Virus record (IMG/VR): IMGVR_UViG_3300021976_000034
Coordinates: 1 to 43,446 of that record
DNA from: a virus
Direction: 5' to 3' (one strand)
Length of the DNA: 43,446 nt
Part shown: positions 24,665-31,921 of the stretch, piece after piece
How positions within the stretch are numbered: position 1 is the stretch's first letter
Layout: each line of letters begins with the position of its first letter
The notes under the pieces: generated by a model
Told to the model about the DNA's origin: nothing
Database searches by the model: none
The model's input: the letters and a program-made list of their open reading frames with translations, nothing else
Translations under genes and position numbers: made by a program

Positions 24665-25095
24665 TGGCCTGGACAGACACCGGGGTCTCGCTGGCGGGGA
24701 CTCCGGGCGCTGACGGTGCGGACGGCGCGGACGGCGACGACGGCTCCCCGGGGGCGGACGGCAAGACCGTCCGCAACGGCACCGGCACCCCGTCGGGCGG
24801 GCTTGGGGCCGACGGCGACTTCTACATCGACACCACCCCGGGCGCGATCAAGATCTTCGGCCCGAAGACGTCCGGCACCTGGGGCTCGGGTACCAACCTC
24901 GTCGGCGCGGCTGGCTCGACCGGCTCCGCGGGCTCGGCTGGTGCGGACGGGAAGACCGTCCGCAACGGCTCAGGCGTGCCCTCGGGTGGGCTCGGCGTGG
25001 ACGGCGATTTCTACCTCAACACCGCCGCGAACACCATCTACGGCCCGAAAGCGGCCGGGGCGTGGGGATCCGCGACCAGCCTCGTGGGCCCCACG
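24157..25095 (+). repeat. Four full GDFY fibre modules across two genes
   Basis: Modules start near 24157, 24355, 24758 and 24950, with related partial copies near 24560 and in the 23547-23792 gene. DNA is close enough that short stretches are shared (GGGCCGAAGGCGGCGGGCGC at two places). The shared modules make unequal crossing-over likely and would let fibre length change. Confidence 0.7.
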
Positions 25096-25473
25096 GGTGC
25101 GACTGGCTCGACTGGCGCGGCAGGCGCGGACGGGAATGGGCTGGTGTGGTCGCAGCGCGTGGAATCCATCGCCGACACTTCCTCGCTCACCGGCAACTCG
25201 CTGTCCGGCCTGATCCAGGTCGGCGTGTGTACCGCGCTCACACAGGCGGCGGCGGTCAACCCGCCGAGCAACGGGTCGGTCGGCGCCCCCTACCGCTACA
25301 TCCTCACCGCCTCGGGTGGCGCCCGCGTGGTCACCCCGACCGGGTTCGCCGGCTCCACCGACAACGGCACCGGCGTGGCGGTCAGCGTCCCGTCCGGCAA
25401 AACCATCGTGATCTTCACCCAGTACATCGGGTCCAGCGGCTGGCTGTACGGCGGCTACGAGCTGCTCCAGTGA
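24664..25473 (+). CDS. Collagen-like fibre protein with GDFY modules (copy 2)
   Basis: A 269-residue paralogue of the preceding protein (both open MAW..TG.) with two GDFY modules separated by Gly-X-X linkers. It ends differently: residues ~170-269 form a distinct beta domain (WSQRVESIADTSSLTGNSLS, then PYRYILTASGGARVVTPTGF) that is a good candidate for a receptor-facing tip. The one-base overlap with copy 1 suggests the pair arose by tandem duplication and is made together. Confidence 0.7.
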   Translation: MAWTDTGVSLAGTPGADGADGADGDDGSPGADGKTVRNGTGTPSGGLGADGDFYIDTTPGAIKIFGPKTSGTWGSGTNLVGAAGSTGSAGSAGADGKTVRNGSGVPSGGLGVDGDFYLNTAANTIYGPKAAGAWGSATSLVGPTGATGSTGAAGADGNGLVWSQRVESIADTSSLTGNSLSGLIQVGVCTALTQAAAVNPPSNGSVGAPYRYILTASGGARVVTPTGFAGSTDNGTGVAVSVPSGKTIVIFTQYIGSSGWLYGGYELLQ

Positions 25474-25487
25474 TCGGAGGCTGACCT

Positions 25488-27335
25488 GTGGGCACGATCG
25501 CCAACATCCTCGGCTTTGGCCTGAGCACCGGGCCGCACTACCAGCTGGACTACAGCACCGCGACCGGCGCCGGCATCACCACCGCCAGCCAGGCCACCCT
25601 CGCGTCCAGCAACGGCATCAGCAACATCTTGTTCGTCTCCGGTGACGGCGCGGGTGTCACGCTGCGCTCAGACGTGGACGTGGACCCCATCGCCGCCAAC
25701 GGCTACCCGCGTTCGGAGTGGCGCGAGTTGGCGACCGATGGCACGACGTTGCGCGCGTTCAACCGCAACACCGGGGACCACCGCCTCGACTTCCTGGTCC
25801 TCCCGGAGCGCCTACCACCGTTCAAGCCGAGCTTCGTATTCGGGCAGATCCACGACGCCAACCGGGACGTGCTGGAGCTGGCCGTGCAGCCGCGCTCCGA
25901 CTTCGCCACCACCGGCAAGATGGAGGTGGTGTTGCGGATCGACGACGACGGCAACGGCTCCAGCAGCTCCGGGATCCCGCGCCTCGTCGCCGACTTCGGC
26001 ACCGTCTCCCAGCTGGCCAGCAATCCGAAGTGGCTCGGCGGGTGGATCCGTACTGGCCTGATCGCCCCCGGCTCAGTGGCCGGGTGGCAGGTGTTCTGCA
26101 ACGGCGTCCTGATCCAGTCCTGGGACTCCGGCATGTCGCCGATGTTCGTCACCGGCGCGAGCGGCTCCTACTTCAAATCTGGCATGTACTTGCAGACCAA
26201 GTGGACCGGCTCGGACGGCGGCGACGGTGTGGAGACCGACCGCAACGAGTACGGGCAGGCGACCTGGCGCGTCTTCAAGACCACTCACCCGAGCGAGACC
26301 GCGCCCGTCGCCCCGGTCGTGGGGGCCCGGGTGGAGGACACCACCTCCGGGGTTGTCTGGGGTGCAGGGGTGACGGGCCGGCAGTCCGTCGCGCAAGCCG
26401 GCATCACTCTCAACCCGGCGCTGCCTACCGGTCTCGCCGCCAACGACATGATGATCTGCCTCCTCCGGTCCAGTCGTGGCATCAACAGCGCGACCACGCT
26501 CGGCACGGTGTCGGTGCCAAGCCCCAACAGCGCGCCGTCATCGCCGAACATCACCACCACCGGCTGGGACAAGTTGATCAGTACCCGGATGCTGGTATTG
26601 GCCACCGGGACGCAGAAGGGCGCCTACCCGGGCGGCCCAAACCTTCAATGCCATTCGGTGCGGTGGATGCTCTGGGCGAAACCCTGGGTGTCTGGGGACG
26701 CCGCGCCCACGGTCACCTACGGCGTTGGCAACACCACCACGGACACGATGACCGCGCAGGTCGGGAAGTGCTCCGGGGCGAAGCTGTCCACGCTGATCGA
26801 GGAGTTGCTCGACCAGCTGCCGGCCGGGCTGGACCCGGCGAACCCGGACGACAACAACACCACCGAGGTCGGCATCACCTTCGCCGCCGCGACCAGCACC
26901 ACCACGCTCGGGCCCACCGGGGCGACCCCCGGCACCCCGAAACCCGGCGCGCTCGCGGTGGCCTGCGTCTATCACGAGACCAACGCGACCACCACCACGG
27001 TCCCCGTGGTCACCGGCGGCTCCGACGCGCTGACTTGGGCTGAAGCCGGCCAGCTGACGCTCACCACCGTCACCCCCGCCTCCGGGTCCGGGCCGCCAAT
27101 GGCGGCGGAGAACGAACCGGCCTGGGCGCACGACTGGGCGATCGTGCCGATGTCCGGCTACAACCAGGTGATCCCAGCCAAGTCAGCCGTCGGCGCGGCT
27201 GGGTTGATCTCGAACGACTGCAACAAGCCGAACACCAGCGCCACCACCGCCGGCAAGGGCTGGGGTGTCGCGTTCACCGTCGAACCAGCGAAGCGGCACC
27301 GACACACCAACCGGGTCTGCACCTCGGTCGGCTGA
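25488..27335 (+). CDS. Tail-associated polysaccharide lyase-like protein (PL7 domain)
   Basis: A 615-residue protein, last of the late block. Residues ~15-265 carry the three signature motifs of family PL7 (alginate lyase type) in order: YPRSEWREL (R75, E77, R79), GQIHD (Q120, H122) and YFKSGMYLQ (Y228, K230, Y234). In PL7 the Arg, Gln/His and Tyr bind and catalyse beta-elimination of uronic-acid polysaccharides. The C-terminal ~340 residues are a separate Thr/Gly-rich beta region (ARVEDTTSGVVWGAGVTGRQ) of unknown role. It probably trims a host capsule or wall polymer during adsorption; the substrate is unknown. GTG start with GGAGG upstream. Confidence 0.7.
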   Translation: MGTIANILGFGLSTGPHYQLDYSTATGAGITTASQATLASSNGISNILFVSGDGAGVTLRSDVDVDPIAANGYPRSEWRELATDGTTLRAFNRNTGDHRLDFLVLPERLPPFKPSFVFGQIHDANRDVLELAVQPRSDFATTGKMEVVLRIDDDGNGSSSSGIPRLVADFGTVSQLASNPKWLGGWIRTGLIAPGSVAGWQVFCNGVLIQSWDSGMSPMFVTGASGSYFKSGMYLQTKWTGSDGGDGVETDRNEYGQATWRVFKTTHPSETAPVAPVVGARVEDTTSGVVWGAGVTGRQSVAQAGITLNPALPTGLAANDMMICLLRSSRGINSATTLGTVSVPSPNSAPSSPNITTTGWDKLISTRMLVLATGTQKGAYPGGPNLQCHSVRWMLWAKPWVSGDAAPTVTYGVGNTTTDTMTAQVGKCSGAKLSTLIEELLDQLPAGLDPANPDDNNTTEVGITFAAATSTTTLGPTGATPGTPKPGALAVACVYHETNATTTTVPVVTGGSDALTWAEAGQLTLTTVTPASGSGPPMAAENEPAWAHDWAIVPMSGYNQVIPAKSAVGAAGLISNDCNKPNTSATTAGKGWGVAFTVEPAKRHRHTNRVCTSVG

Positions 27336-27383
27336 CTTGTCCGGGGCCCCCCGCACGCGCCCCCGCTGCGGCCGGACATAGAA

Positions 27384-27436
27384 GAGGCGTCCGCACCTCC
27401 CCCCCATCGGGAGGTGCGGACGCCTCGGCTTTTTTG
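27384..27436 (+). terminator. Strong Rho-independent terminator of the late operon
   Basis: A perfect 18-bp stem (27384-27401 with 27409-27426), a 7-base loop and then GGCTTTTTTG. It lies where rightward late genes meet leftward genes. The T-run is on the plus strand, so it ends late transcription; the stem could also stop the opposing message. Confidence 0.95.
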
Positions 27437-27441
27437 TGCGC

Positions 27442-27618
27442 TCAGACGTGGTGGTGGAGCTGAGCGACGCTGGAGGTGCGGACGGTGAGCATGTCGTTGC
27501 GGGCGACCTCGTCCTCGGCTGTCTTGCGGAGGAGTCGCTGTGCCTCGATGGGGTCGGGGGCTTCGATGTCCTCGACGAACATCTCGATCTCGACGGTGAC
27601 CATCCCGCTGTAGATCAT
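27442..27618 (-). CDS. 58-residue acidic protein, last gene of the leftward operon
   Basis: A short gene with ATGA overlap to its upstream neighbour. The product starts MIYSGMVTVEIEMFVEDIEA, continues with a helix (PIEAQRLLRKTAEDEVARND) and ends in QLHHHV. The acidic, simple alpha/beta look gives no family. Coupling and sensible protein composition support a real gene. Its stop is just beyond the late terminator. Confidence 0.6.
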   Translation of the reverse strand: MIYSGMVTVEIEMFVEDIEAPDPIEAQRLLRKTAEDEVARNDMLTVRTSSVAQLHHHV

Positions 27619-28058
27619 GGCTTGGTCACGAACGACTCGGCCGCGGCTTCCAGGGTGTCGAAGTACCCGCCCGGGGCTGCGTCGGGGTTGGTGGCCTGGT
27701 GGTTGATGCTGATCGCCTTGTAGCGGGTGGTAGGTGGACCGTCACCGAGGACGTGCCCGATGGCGTCATCGCCGAGGTAGCCGGCGCGGTAGACCGCCCA
27801 GTAGTCGGTGCTGATTTCCTCGGTGCGGGTGCGCGTGGCCATGTCAGTTCCTCTCGTGACCTGGAAGGTTTCCAGCAGTTCTGGGTCGGGGGCGATCCAG
27901 CCGTCCCCCCGGTAGGTGAAGGCGTCCAGGCCGACGGCGTCGATGAACTGCTCCCAGACCTGGCGGCTGAACTTGGCGACCATGGCCGGATCGTCGGGGT
28001 TGCGCACCCACACCTCCGTGAAGGTGGGCTCGCCCATGAATGTGATCTCGACGCTCAT
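27615..28058 (-). CDS. Hypothetical protein (147 residues)
   Basis: Starts with ATG after AAGGAG. Segments include TFTEVWVRNPDDPAMVAKF, WEQFIDAVGLDAFTYRGDGW and a C-terminal YKAISINHQATNPDAAPGGY unit. No family is recognised. Its first 215 bases are also covered by the upstream reading frame, which here reads as low-quality Arg/Gly/His-rich sequence, so this gene is the real one in the overlap. Confidence 0.65.
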   Translation of the reverse strand: MSVEITFMGEPTFTEVWVRNPDDPAMVAKFSRQVWEQFIDAVGLDAFTYRGDGWIAPDPELLETFQVTRGTDMATRTRTEEISTDYWAVYRAGYLGDDAIGHVLGDGPPTTRYKAISINHQATNPDAAPGGYFDTLEAAAESFVTKP

Positions 28059-28344
28059 CGCCGGGCTCCTTCGGTCGGTGGTCGGTGGTCCAGTGGTGCA
28101 TGCAGAACACGCAGGCTCGAGTGGTGATCATGTCGTTGGTGCTGACGATCAGGTGGTAGCCGTCCATGTCGCAGGCCGGGTTGGGGCAGGTGCCGAACTG
28201 GTCGGCGGGTGCCTGGGGTTGCGCGGCGGCCATCAGCCGTAGGTAGGCCCTGACCTCCGCGATGCCCTGCTGCCGGCGCCGGGCGACGCCGGCCACCCGC
28301 TGCCGTTCCCTGTATGCCCGGATGGCGGCGACGAGAGCGGTCAA
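27844..28344 (-). CDS. Zinc-ribbon protein with an anomalous overlapping C-terminus
   Basis: The first ~90 residues look real: a helical basic start (LVAAIRAYRERQRVAGVARR) and a four-Cys knuckle (CPNPACDMDG ... CVFCMHHW). From about residue 95 the frame runs on through the next gene for 215 bases and becomes Arg/Gly/Pro/His-rich, as a shadow frame would. In the neighbouring frame a TGA lies exactly at the next gene's ATG (an ATGA overlap, as elsewhere here). A slip in the GACCACCGACCACCGACC tract just upstream may have altered the natural end. TTG start with GGAGG five bases upstream and overlap (TTGA) with the previous gene. Confidence 0.5.
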   Translation of the reverse strand: MTALVAAIRAYRERQRVAGVARRRQQGIAEVRAYLRLMAAAQPQAPADQFGTCPNPACDMDGYHLIVSTNDMITTRACVFCMHHWTTDHRPKEPGDERRDHIHGRAHLHGGVGAQPRRSGHGRQVQPPGLGAVHRRRRPGRLHLPGGRLDRPRPRTAGNLPGHERN

Positions 28345-28628
28345 CTGAGCCTCCGCTTCGCCTCGAATCGGCAGCCGACCACGAACGCCTCGTGGTAGGC
28401 CGCCGCGAGCTGTGTCGCCTGCTCGATCTGCCGGTTGAGCTGGCTCTGGGTGGTGATGCCCAGGATCCGCATGGCCCGTTGCAGCGCGACGTAGCCCAGC
28501 GACTTCGGGTCGACCACCTCGGCGACCACCGCGCCGAACTCCCGCTCCTTGCTCTCGGACTGCTCGTCGAGCCGGTTCACCAGCTCCGCCAGCCGCCAGA
28601 AGTCGGGGTGATCAGGACGTTGCGTCAT
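28341..28628 (-). CDS. Hypothetical helical protein (95 residues)
   Basis: The ATG at 28628 has AGGAGA six bases upstream, which decides it over a longer frame. The product is helical (FWRLAELVNRLDEQSESKER, RAMRILGITTQSQLNRQIEQ) and resembles small phage proteins of unknown function. It overlaps the genes on both sides (17 bases upstream, TTGA downstream). Confidence 0.6.
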   Translation of the reverse strand: MTQRPDHPDFWRLAELVNRLDEQSESKEREFGAVVAEVVDPKSLGYVALQRAMRILGITTQSQLNRQIEQATQLAAAYHEAFVVGCRFEAKRRLS

Positions 28629-29205
28629 TGGCGGTCTCCTTCGCTGGCCATTCGTGCCGGCCGCCGCCGCCGCTGGTGCAGGTGGCGTTGCGGGTGTCGT
28701 ATGGGGCGAGCGCGTCAATGCTCGCGTCGTACTGCACGGCCACGCCGCACTTCACGCACTCGTAGGAGCCGTAGCCGTAGCGCGGGTCGGCGATCAGGTC
28801 GACGCGGGGCTGGTGGTCGGGGAAGTACTGGCGCACCAGCGCGACGGCGGCGTGCCGGCCGGCCGGCAGCGCGTTGGCCGGGTCGGTTACCAGGTCCGAG
28901 ACGTCGCGGGATCCCGTCTCGGACAGGTACATGTTCCGGAAGTAGCCGTAGACGTGGCGCACCCACAGCTCGGAGCAGACCAGCTCGGCGGCGTCCATGA
29001 TCCGCTGGGCCTGTGCGCGCACCCGGGCGGGCACCCAGTCGGCGTCGAGGATCGAGTCGAGGGAGTAGTAGCCGTCCGCGTTGCGGGCGCGGGCGCTCGG
29101 GTAGGAGTGCACGCTGTAGGTGTGGTTGGGGTGTCCGGGCGGGCACATGAACCCGCCGACGGATTCGCGGGGGTCGGAGTGGATCCGGTAGTCCTGGTCA
29201 GGCAT
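28612..29205 (-). CDS. Hypothetical protein with CxxC motif (197 residues)
   Basis: Residues ~10-140 form a globular part (GYYSLDSILDADWVPARVRA, AAELVCSELWVRHVYGYFRN). The C-terminal part has YECVKCGVAVQYD, a CxxC knuckle, and a later Cys and His (NATCTSGGGGRHEW) that could complete a zinc site. No enzyme motif is recognised. AGAGAAG lies before the ATG. First gene of the leftward group after the 29239 hairpin. Confidence 0.6.
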   Translation of the reverse strand: MPDQDYRIHSDPRESVGGFMCPPGHPNHTYSVHSYPSARARNADGYYSLDSILDADWVPARVRAQAQRIMDAAELVCSELWVRHVYGYFRNMYLSETGSRDVSDLVTDPANALPAGRHAAVALVRQYFPDHQPRVDLIADPRYGYGSYECVKCGVAVQYDASIDALAPYDTRNATCTSGGGGRHEWPAKETANDATS

Positions 29206-29238
29206 GATCAGTCTTCTCTTCGTGTCGTGAAGTGATGA

Positions 29239-29277
29239 GCGCCCCCACCTACTTCGGGTAGGTGGGGGCGCGTTTTC
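29239..29277. terminator. Hairpin terminator between two leftward gene groups
   Basis: A perfect 14-bp stem (29239-29252 with 29258-29271) and loop TTCGG. GTTTTCT follows on the plus strand only. The flanking genes are leftward, so in their direction it is a U-poor, I-shaped terminator, common in actinobacteria. In the plus direction it would stop antisense read-through. Confidence 0.75.
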
Positions 29278-29462
29278 TATTTCCGGTGCTTGTCTCGCAG
29301 GGTGTCGGTCACGAGCGTGCCGATGATGATGCCGGCGATCAGCCCGAGACCAACCATGATCACGATGTCGCCGAAGTCCATCGAGTAAATCGGTCCGACG
29401 TGGACCCCGCCGGTGTCGACGACACCCGCGAGGTACATCGTCAGGATCATCGCGTCGATCAA
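29277..29462 (-). CDS. Small single-pass membrane protein
   Basis: 61 residues from a TTG that overlaps the previous stop (TTGA), or 57 from an ATG 12 bases later. One helix (DIVIMVGLGLIAGIIIGTLV) and a basic tail (DTLRDKHRK) place the C-terminus inside. It is co-expressed with the DUF4190/OB-fold membrane protein and may be its partner. Function unknown. Confidence 0.55.
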   Translation of the reverse strand: MIDAMILTMYLAGVVDTGGVHVGPIYSMDFGDIVIMVGLGLIAGIIIGTLVTDTLRDKHRK

Positions 29463-30274
29463 CCCACGACCTCGCAGTCCTTCAGGCTGATCACGCCGAA
29501 CGTCTGGTCGCCGTCGATCACACCGCGCACGGTGGCTGCGCGACCCTTGGAGATCGAGACCAGCTGGTTCTCGTCGGCGACGCGGCAGACGATCTGCGTG
29601 AACGAGAACTTGCTGGTGACCTTAGTGAAGGACACGCTCGGGCCGCCGAAGCCGTCGCTGATGTTGCCGACCTCGCTGGTGAACTGCACGAACTGGCCGT
29701 TCCACTTGCGCTCGGCCGCGATCTTGTTCGCCTCGTAGTCGTCGCCGATCGTCTTGGCGTTGACCACCCTCGGGGCGACGCCCTGTGCCGGAACGGTGGA
29801 CGCGACGGTCTGGACCGGCTGCGAGTAGGTGACGCTGGGCGCCGAGGACGTGTGACCGATCTTGCTCAGGTCGGTGGCCAGCTTGTTGGTGGCCGTGAAG
29901 ACGATGATGACCCCGATGAACCCGATCACGAGGGCGAGCGCACCCAGTACCAGGCCGGTGATCGTGAGGCGCTTGTTGTCGGCCTGGCCGCGCCGGACCC
30001 GGCCCAGGCCGAGGAGCGCGAATAGGACGGCGAGGCCACCGCAGATCAGGGCGATGAACCCGGTCAGCGGCACCAGCGAGAACACCAGCCCGACGATGGC
30101 GAGCACCAGGGCGGTGACCCCGTAGCCGTTGCGCGGCTGCGGCAGGTATCCCGGCGGGGGTGCCGGCATCCACTGCTGCTGCTGCTGGTAGTCGGACGGG
30201 CGGTAGAAGGGGGCCGGCGCCACAGGCGGAACCTGAGAGCTGGGCGGGGGTGTCTGGCCGGTGGGCTCGGACAT
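29459..30274 (-). CDS. DUF4190-type membrane protein with extracellular OB-fold domain
   Basis: A 271-residue protein: Pro/Gln-rich cytoplasmic start (~1-48), a hydrophobic pair-of-helices region of the DUF4190 type (~51-126; GYGVTALVLAIVGLVFSLVP, RLTITGLVLGALALVIGFIG), a linker, and an OB-fold (tRNA_anti-like) domain at ~172-271. The domain shows the usual DYEANKIAAERKWNGQFVQF start, IVCRV and a final LKDCEVV; C230 and C267 may form a disulfide. Such proteins are common in actinobacterial genomes with no known substrate. In a phage it may modify the lysogen surface. The frame is open further upstream, but the ATG at 30274 begins the protein-like part. Confidence 0.7.
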   Translation of the reverse strand: MSEPTGQTPPPSSQVPPVAPAPFYRPSDYQQQQQWMPAPPPGYLPQPRNGYGVTALVLAIVGLVFSLVPLTGFIALICGGLAVLFALLGLGRVRRGQADNKRLTITGLVLGALALVIGFIGVIIVFTATNKLATDLSKIGHTSSAPSVTYSQPVQTVASTVPAQGVAPRVVNAKTIGDDYEANKIAAERKWNGQFVQFTSEVGNISDGFGGPSVSFTKVTSKFSFTQIVCRVADENQLVSISKGRAATVRGVIDGDQTFGVISLKDCEVVG

Positions 30275-30363
30275 GGGATATGTTCCAATTCTCGTGTTAG
30301 AGCGAGGGAACGAGCCGGTTTCGTGGCGGCTCGTGGGCGAGATCGCCAGGTTGCGGTCTGGCG

Positions 30364-30558
30364 TTACAGGCGTGGGCTCGTGTTGCGCGGGTCCACGTCT
30401 GTTTCGTGTGCGGGTGGTTCGTAGTTGCGGGTGTCTGAGTTGAAAACCCAGCCCTTTCCTTCCATCCAGGTGTGAAGAGATTGGTCGGCGTGGTGCACGC
30501 CGTCGCAATATCTGAGTACGCACCGGTGGTTCCAGCAGGGCGGGCCGAAATTAGCCAT
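30364..30558 (-). CDS. Small Cys/His-rich protein (64 residues)
   Basis: Starts at an ATG inside the last codons of the upstream gene, with AAGGA before it. CWNHRCVLRYCDGVHHAD gives three Cys and three His in 18 residues, a likely metal site. The rest (WMEGKGWVFNSDTRNYEPP) is polar. A CTGTAAC motif lies at its extreme 3' end. Function unknown. Confidence 0.55.
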   Translation of the reverse strand: MANFGPPCWNHRCVLRYCDGVHHADQSLHTWMEGKGWVFNSDTRNYEPPAHETDVDPRNTSPRL

Positions 30559-30694
30559 GATCCTTCTTTTTCTTGTTCGCCCGGTAGACCTTCATCCGGC
30601 ACGCGGGAGAGCAGTACCGGGCTTGGGTGGCCGCGTCGGGCTGTAGGTAGTTCGAGCACCCTTGCCTGGCGCATGGCTTGCGGGTGCTCCGCAT
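30551..30694 (-). CDS. Small zinc-finger protein (47 residues)
   Basis: A very strong ribosome site (AAAGGAGGT) precedes the ATG. The product has KPCARQGCSNYL and RYCSPACRMKVYR, a four-Cys zinc knuckle of the YCS..CR..YR type common in phage and actinobacterial DNA- or RNA-binding proteins. The tail is highly basic (ANKKKKDH). It is the first gene behind the leftward promoter at 30726-30755 and overlaps the next gene. Confidence 0.7.
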   Translation of the reverse strand: MRSTRKPCARQGCSNYLQPDAATQARYCSPACRMKVYRANKKKKDHG

Positions 30695-30725
30695 AACTGC
30701 GCACCTCCTTTGCACAACACCGACG

Positions 30726-30755
30726 AGAGTAAGGCCGCTGAACGTTACAGTTCAA
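30726..30755 (-). promoter_or_regulatory. Leftward promoter with an overlapping operator-like site
   Basis: On the minus strand, TTGAAC (30750-30755) and TACTCT (30726-30731) are 18 bases apart. This resembles a vegetative sigma promoter and points at the zinc-finger gene starting at 30694. The CTGTAAC motif overlaps the -35 box, so binding there would block RNA polymerase. Confidence 0.6.
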
Positions 30756-30786
30756 CGGCCTGACCTGCTATTTGTTACAGTTCTAC
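30744..30786. promoter_or_regulatory. Pair of CTGTAAC operator-like sites
   Basis: GTTACAGTTCAAC (30744-30756) and GTTACAGTTCTAC (30774-30786) are direct repeats 30 bases apart, about three helical turns. The ten bases GTTACAGTTC are identical and recur inverted at 34221-34230. They lie in the 117-base gap between the Lsr2-like and zinc-finger genes. Confidence 0.55.
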
Positions 30787-30811
30787 CTGATTGGCCTAGC
30801 GTCCCGCGCCG

Positions 30812-31363
30812 CTAGCTCGCCCTCTCGATCGCCGCCCGGACGATCCGCGGCTTGTGCTCGTTCGAGAGGAGCGACAAGTCGTTGGCCAGGTACGCCTCCC
30901 ACACATCCTGCGGTTTTCGCCCCTTCGCCGGAATGTTCGGGATCCGGTTCACCTTGATCCACTCGCGGATCGCGGCGCGTTGCTTGGGGGTGTGAGACTT
31001 GTCGGCCTCCTGCCTGTCGTCCCCCTTGGCCGGAGCCTTGTTCACCACCGTGTACTCGGCCTTGGCGACAACAGGGTCGTCCTCGTCGACGACGACGATG
31101 AAGTCCTCGTCGTCCCGGGCCGCGCGGGACTCGACCGCGGGCACGGTGTCGCCGTTGAGGATGGCCCGGACCTCCGACGGCACCGTGCCAGGCTTGGACG
31201 TGATCCGCCCGGCCCTGATGAACGGGGCGAGGAAGTCCAGGAGCCTCTCCTGGTTTTCGAGGGTGAGGTCGATGTCGACCACGCACCCCCGCCACGCGAA
31301 GTGGCAGGGCTCGGCGCCGAGCTTGCCGTTGGTGTCGTCCCTCCACATCAGCACTTCGACCAT
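30812..31363 (-). CDS. lsr2: Lsr2-like nucleoid-associated protein
   Basis: A 183-residue relative of Lsr2, the actinobacterial H-NS analogue that coats AT-rich foreign DNA. The N-terminal ~50 residues match the dimerisation domain (CVVDIDLTLENQERLLDFLA). The middle is acidic and variable. Residues ~127-160 are the DNA-binding domain (IREWIKVNRIPNIPAKGRKP, then VWEAYLAN). The key loop here is KGR (147-149) instead of the usual RGR that enters the AT minor groove. It is longer than the ~110-residue host proteins. Expected role: silencing phage lytic genes or interfering with host Lsr2 by mixed dimers. It follows the Cys-rich gene by three bases. Confidence 0.8.
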   Translation of the reverse strand: MVEVLMWRDDTNGKLGAEPCHFAWRGCVVDIDLTLENQERLLDFLAPFIRAGRITSKPGTVPSEVRAILNGDTVPAVESRAARDDEDFIVVVDEDDPVVAKAEYTVVNKAPAKGDDRQEADKSHTPKQRAAIREWIKVNRIPNIPAKGRKPQDVWEAYLANDLSLLSNEHKPRIVRAAIERAS

Positions 31364-31366
31364 GGC

Positions 31367-31921
31367 TCAGCCTGCCTTGCGGGTGGAGCGACGGCGAGCC
31401 GGCTTCGCCTTCAAGACCACGCCATCCCCGGCTTCGATCACATCGGCGAACGTCAGCCCGGCCAGCGCTTGGGTCATGAGCGCGCCTTGGACCTGACGTG
31501 GTGCCATTCGCCCAAGGCCCTTGTCTTGCAGTAGGTACTGCTCGCCGTTCGGGCCGCGCACGTTGTAATCAAGGCGGCTATCGACCGGGTACCACCGGGT
31601 CTCCTCGACGCCCTTCCTAATCGCAATCTCGCCCTCCCACACGGTGAGCCGGTCGACGAGCTTGCAGTCGAGGCAGCGGGTCCGTTGGATCCGCTGCCCC
31701 TTCCTGTTCTTGCCCGCGAACGTGACACCATCGCGGGGGCGGATCACCGGGAATCGGTGATGGCCGGCGCGGCAGTTGATGCAGTCGTCGGGGATCTGGG
31801 TGATGACGTACTCGACGTCCTCTTGGTCCATCCGCCGATAGCGGGAGACAGCCTCGACCTCCTGCTCGCCTTGGATCGACTTCGACCTGATGTTCGTGAC
31901 GGGAGTTTCTGTCGTCGTCAT
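31367..31921 (-). CDS. Four-Cys zinc-ribbon protein (184 residues)
   Basis: DCINCRAGHHRFPVIRP (CxxC) and RTRCLDCKLVDRLTVWE (CxxC), separated by ~30 residues, form a classical zinc ribbon at ~residues 46-90. The C-terminal part ends in a very basic tail (AKPARRRSTRKAG), suggesting nucleic-acid binding. It lies between a BldC-type HTH gene (ATGA overlap) and the Lsr2-like gene, so a regulatory role is plausible but not proven. Confidence 0.65.
   Translation of the reverse strand: MTTTETPVTNIRSKSIQGEQEVEAVSRYRRMDQEDVEYVITQIPDDCINCRAGHHRFPVIRPRDGVTFAGKNRKGQRIQRTRCLDCKLVDRLTVWEGEIAIRKGVEETRWYPVDSRLDYNVRGPNGEQYLLQDKGLGRMAPRQVQGALMTQALAGLTFADVIEAGDGVVLKAKPARRRSTRKAG

Noticed and set aside
22395-27335. 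A second lysin of the LysB (mycolylarabinogalactan esterase) type
   Set aside because: No G-x-S-x-G hydrolase motif in a suitable alpha/beta protein is seen near the GH25 lysin.
27436-28127. Rightward open frames after the late terminator
   Set aside because: They run through the terminator end and oppose coupled leftward genes; no ribosome sites.
30297-30755. 152-codon minus-strand open frame
   Set aside because: It overlaps two better genes with ribosome sites and zinc motifs and crosses the promoter; composition is shadow-like.
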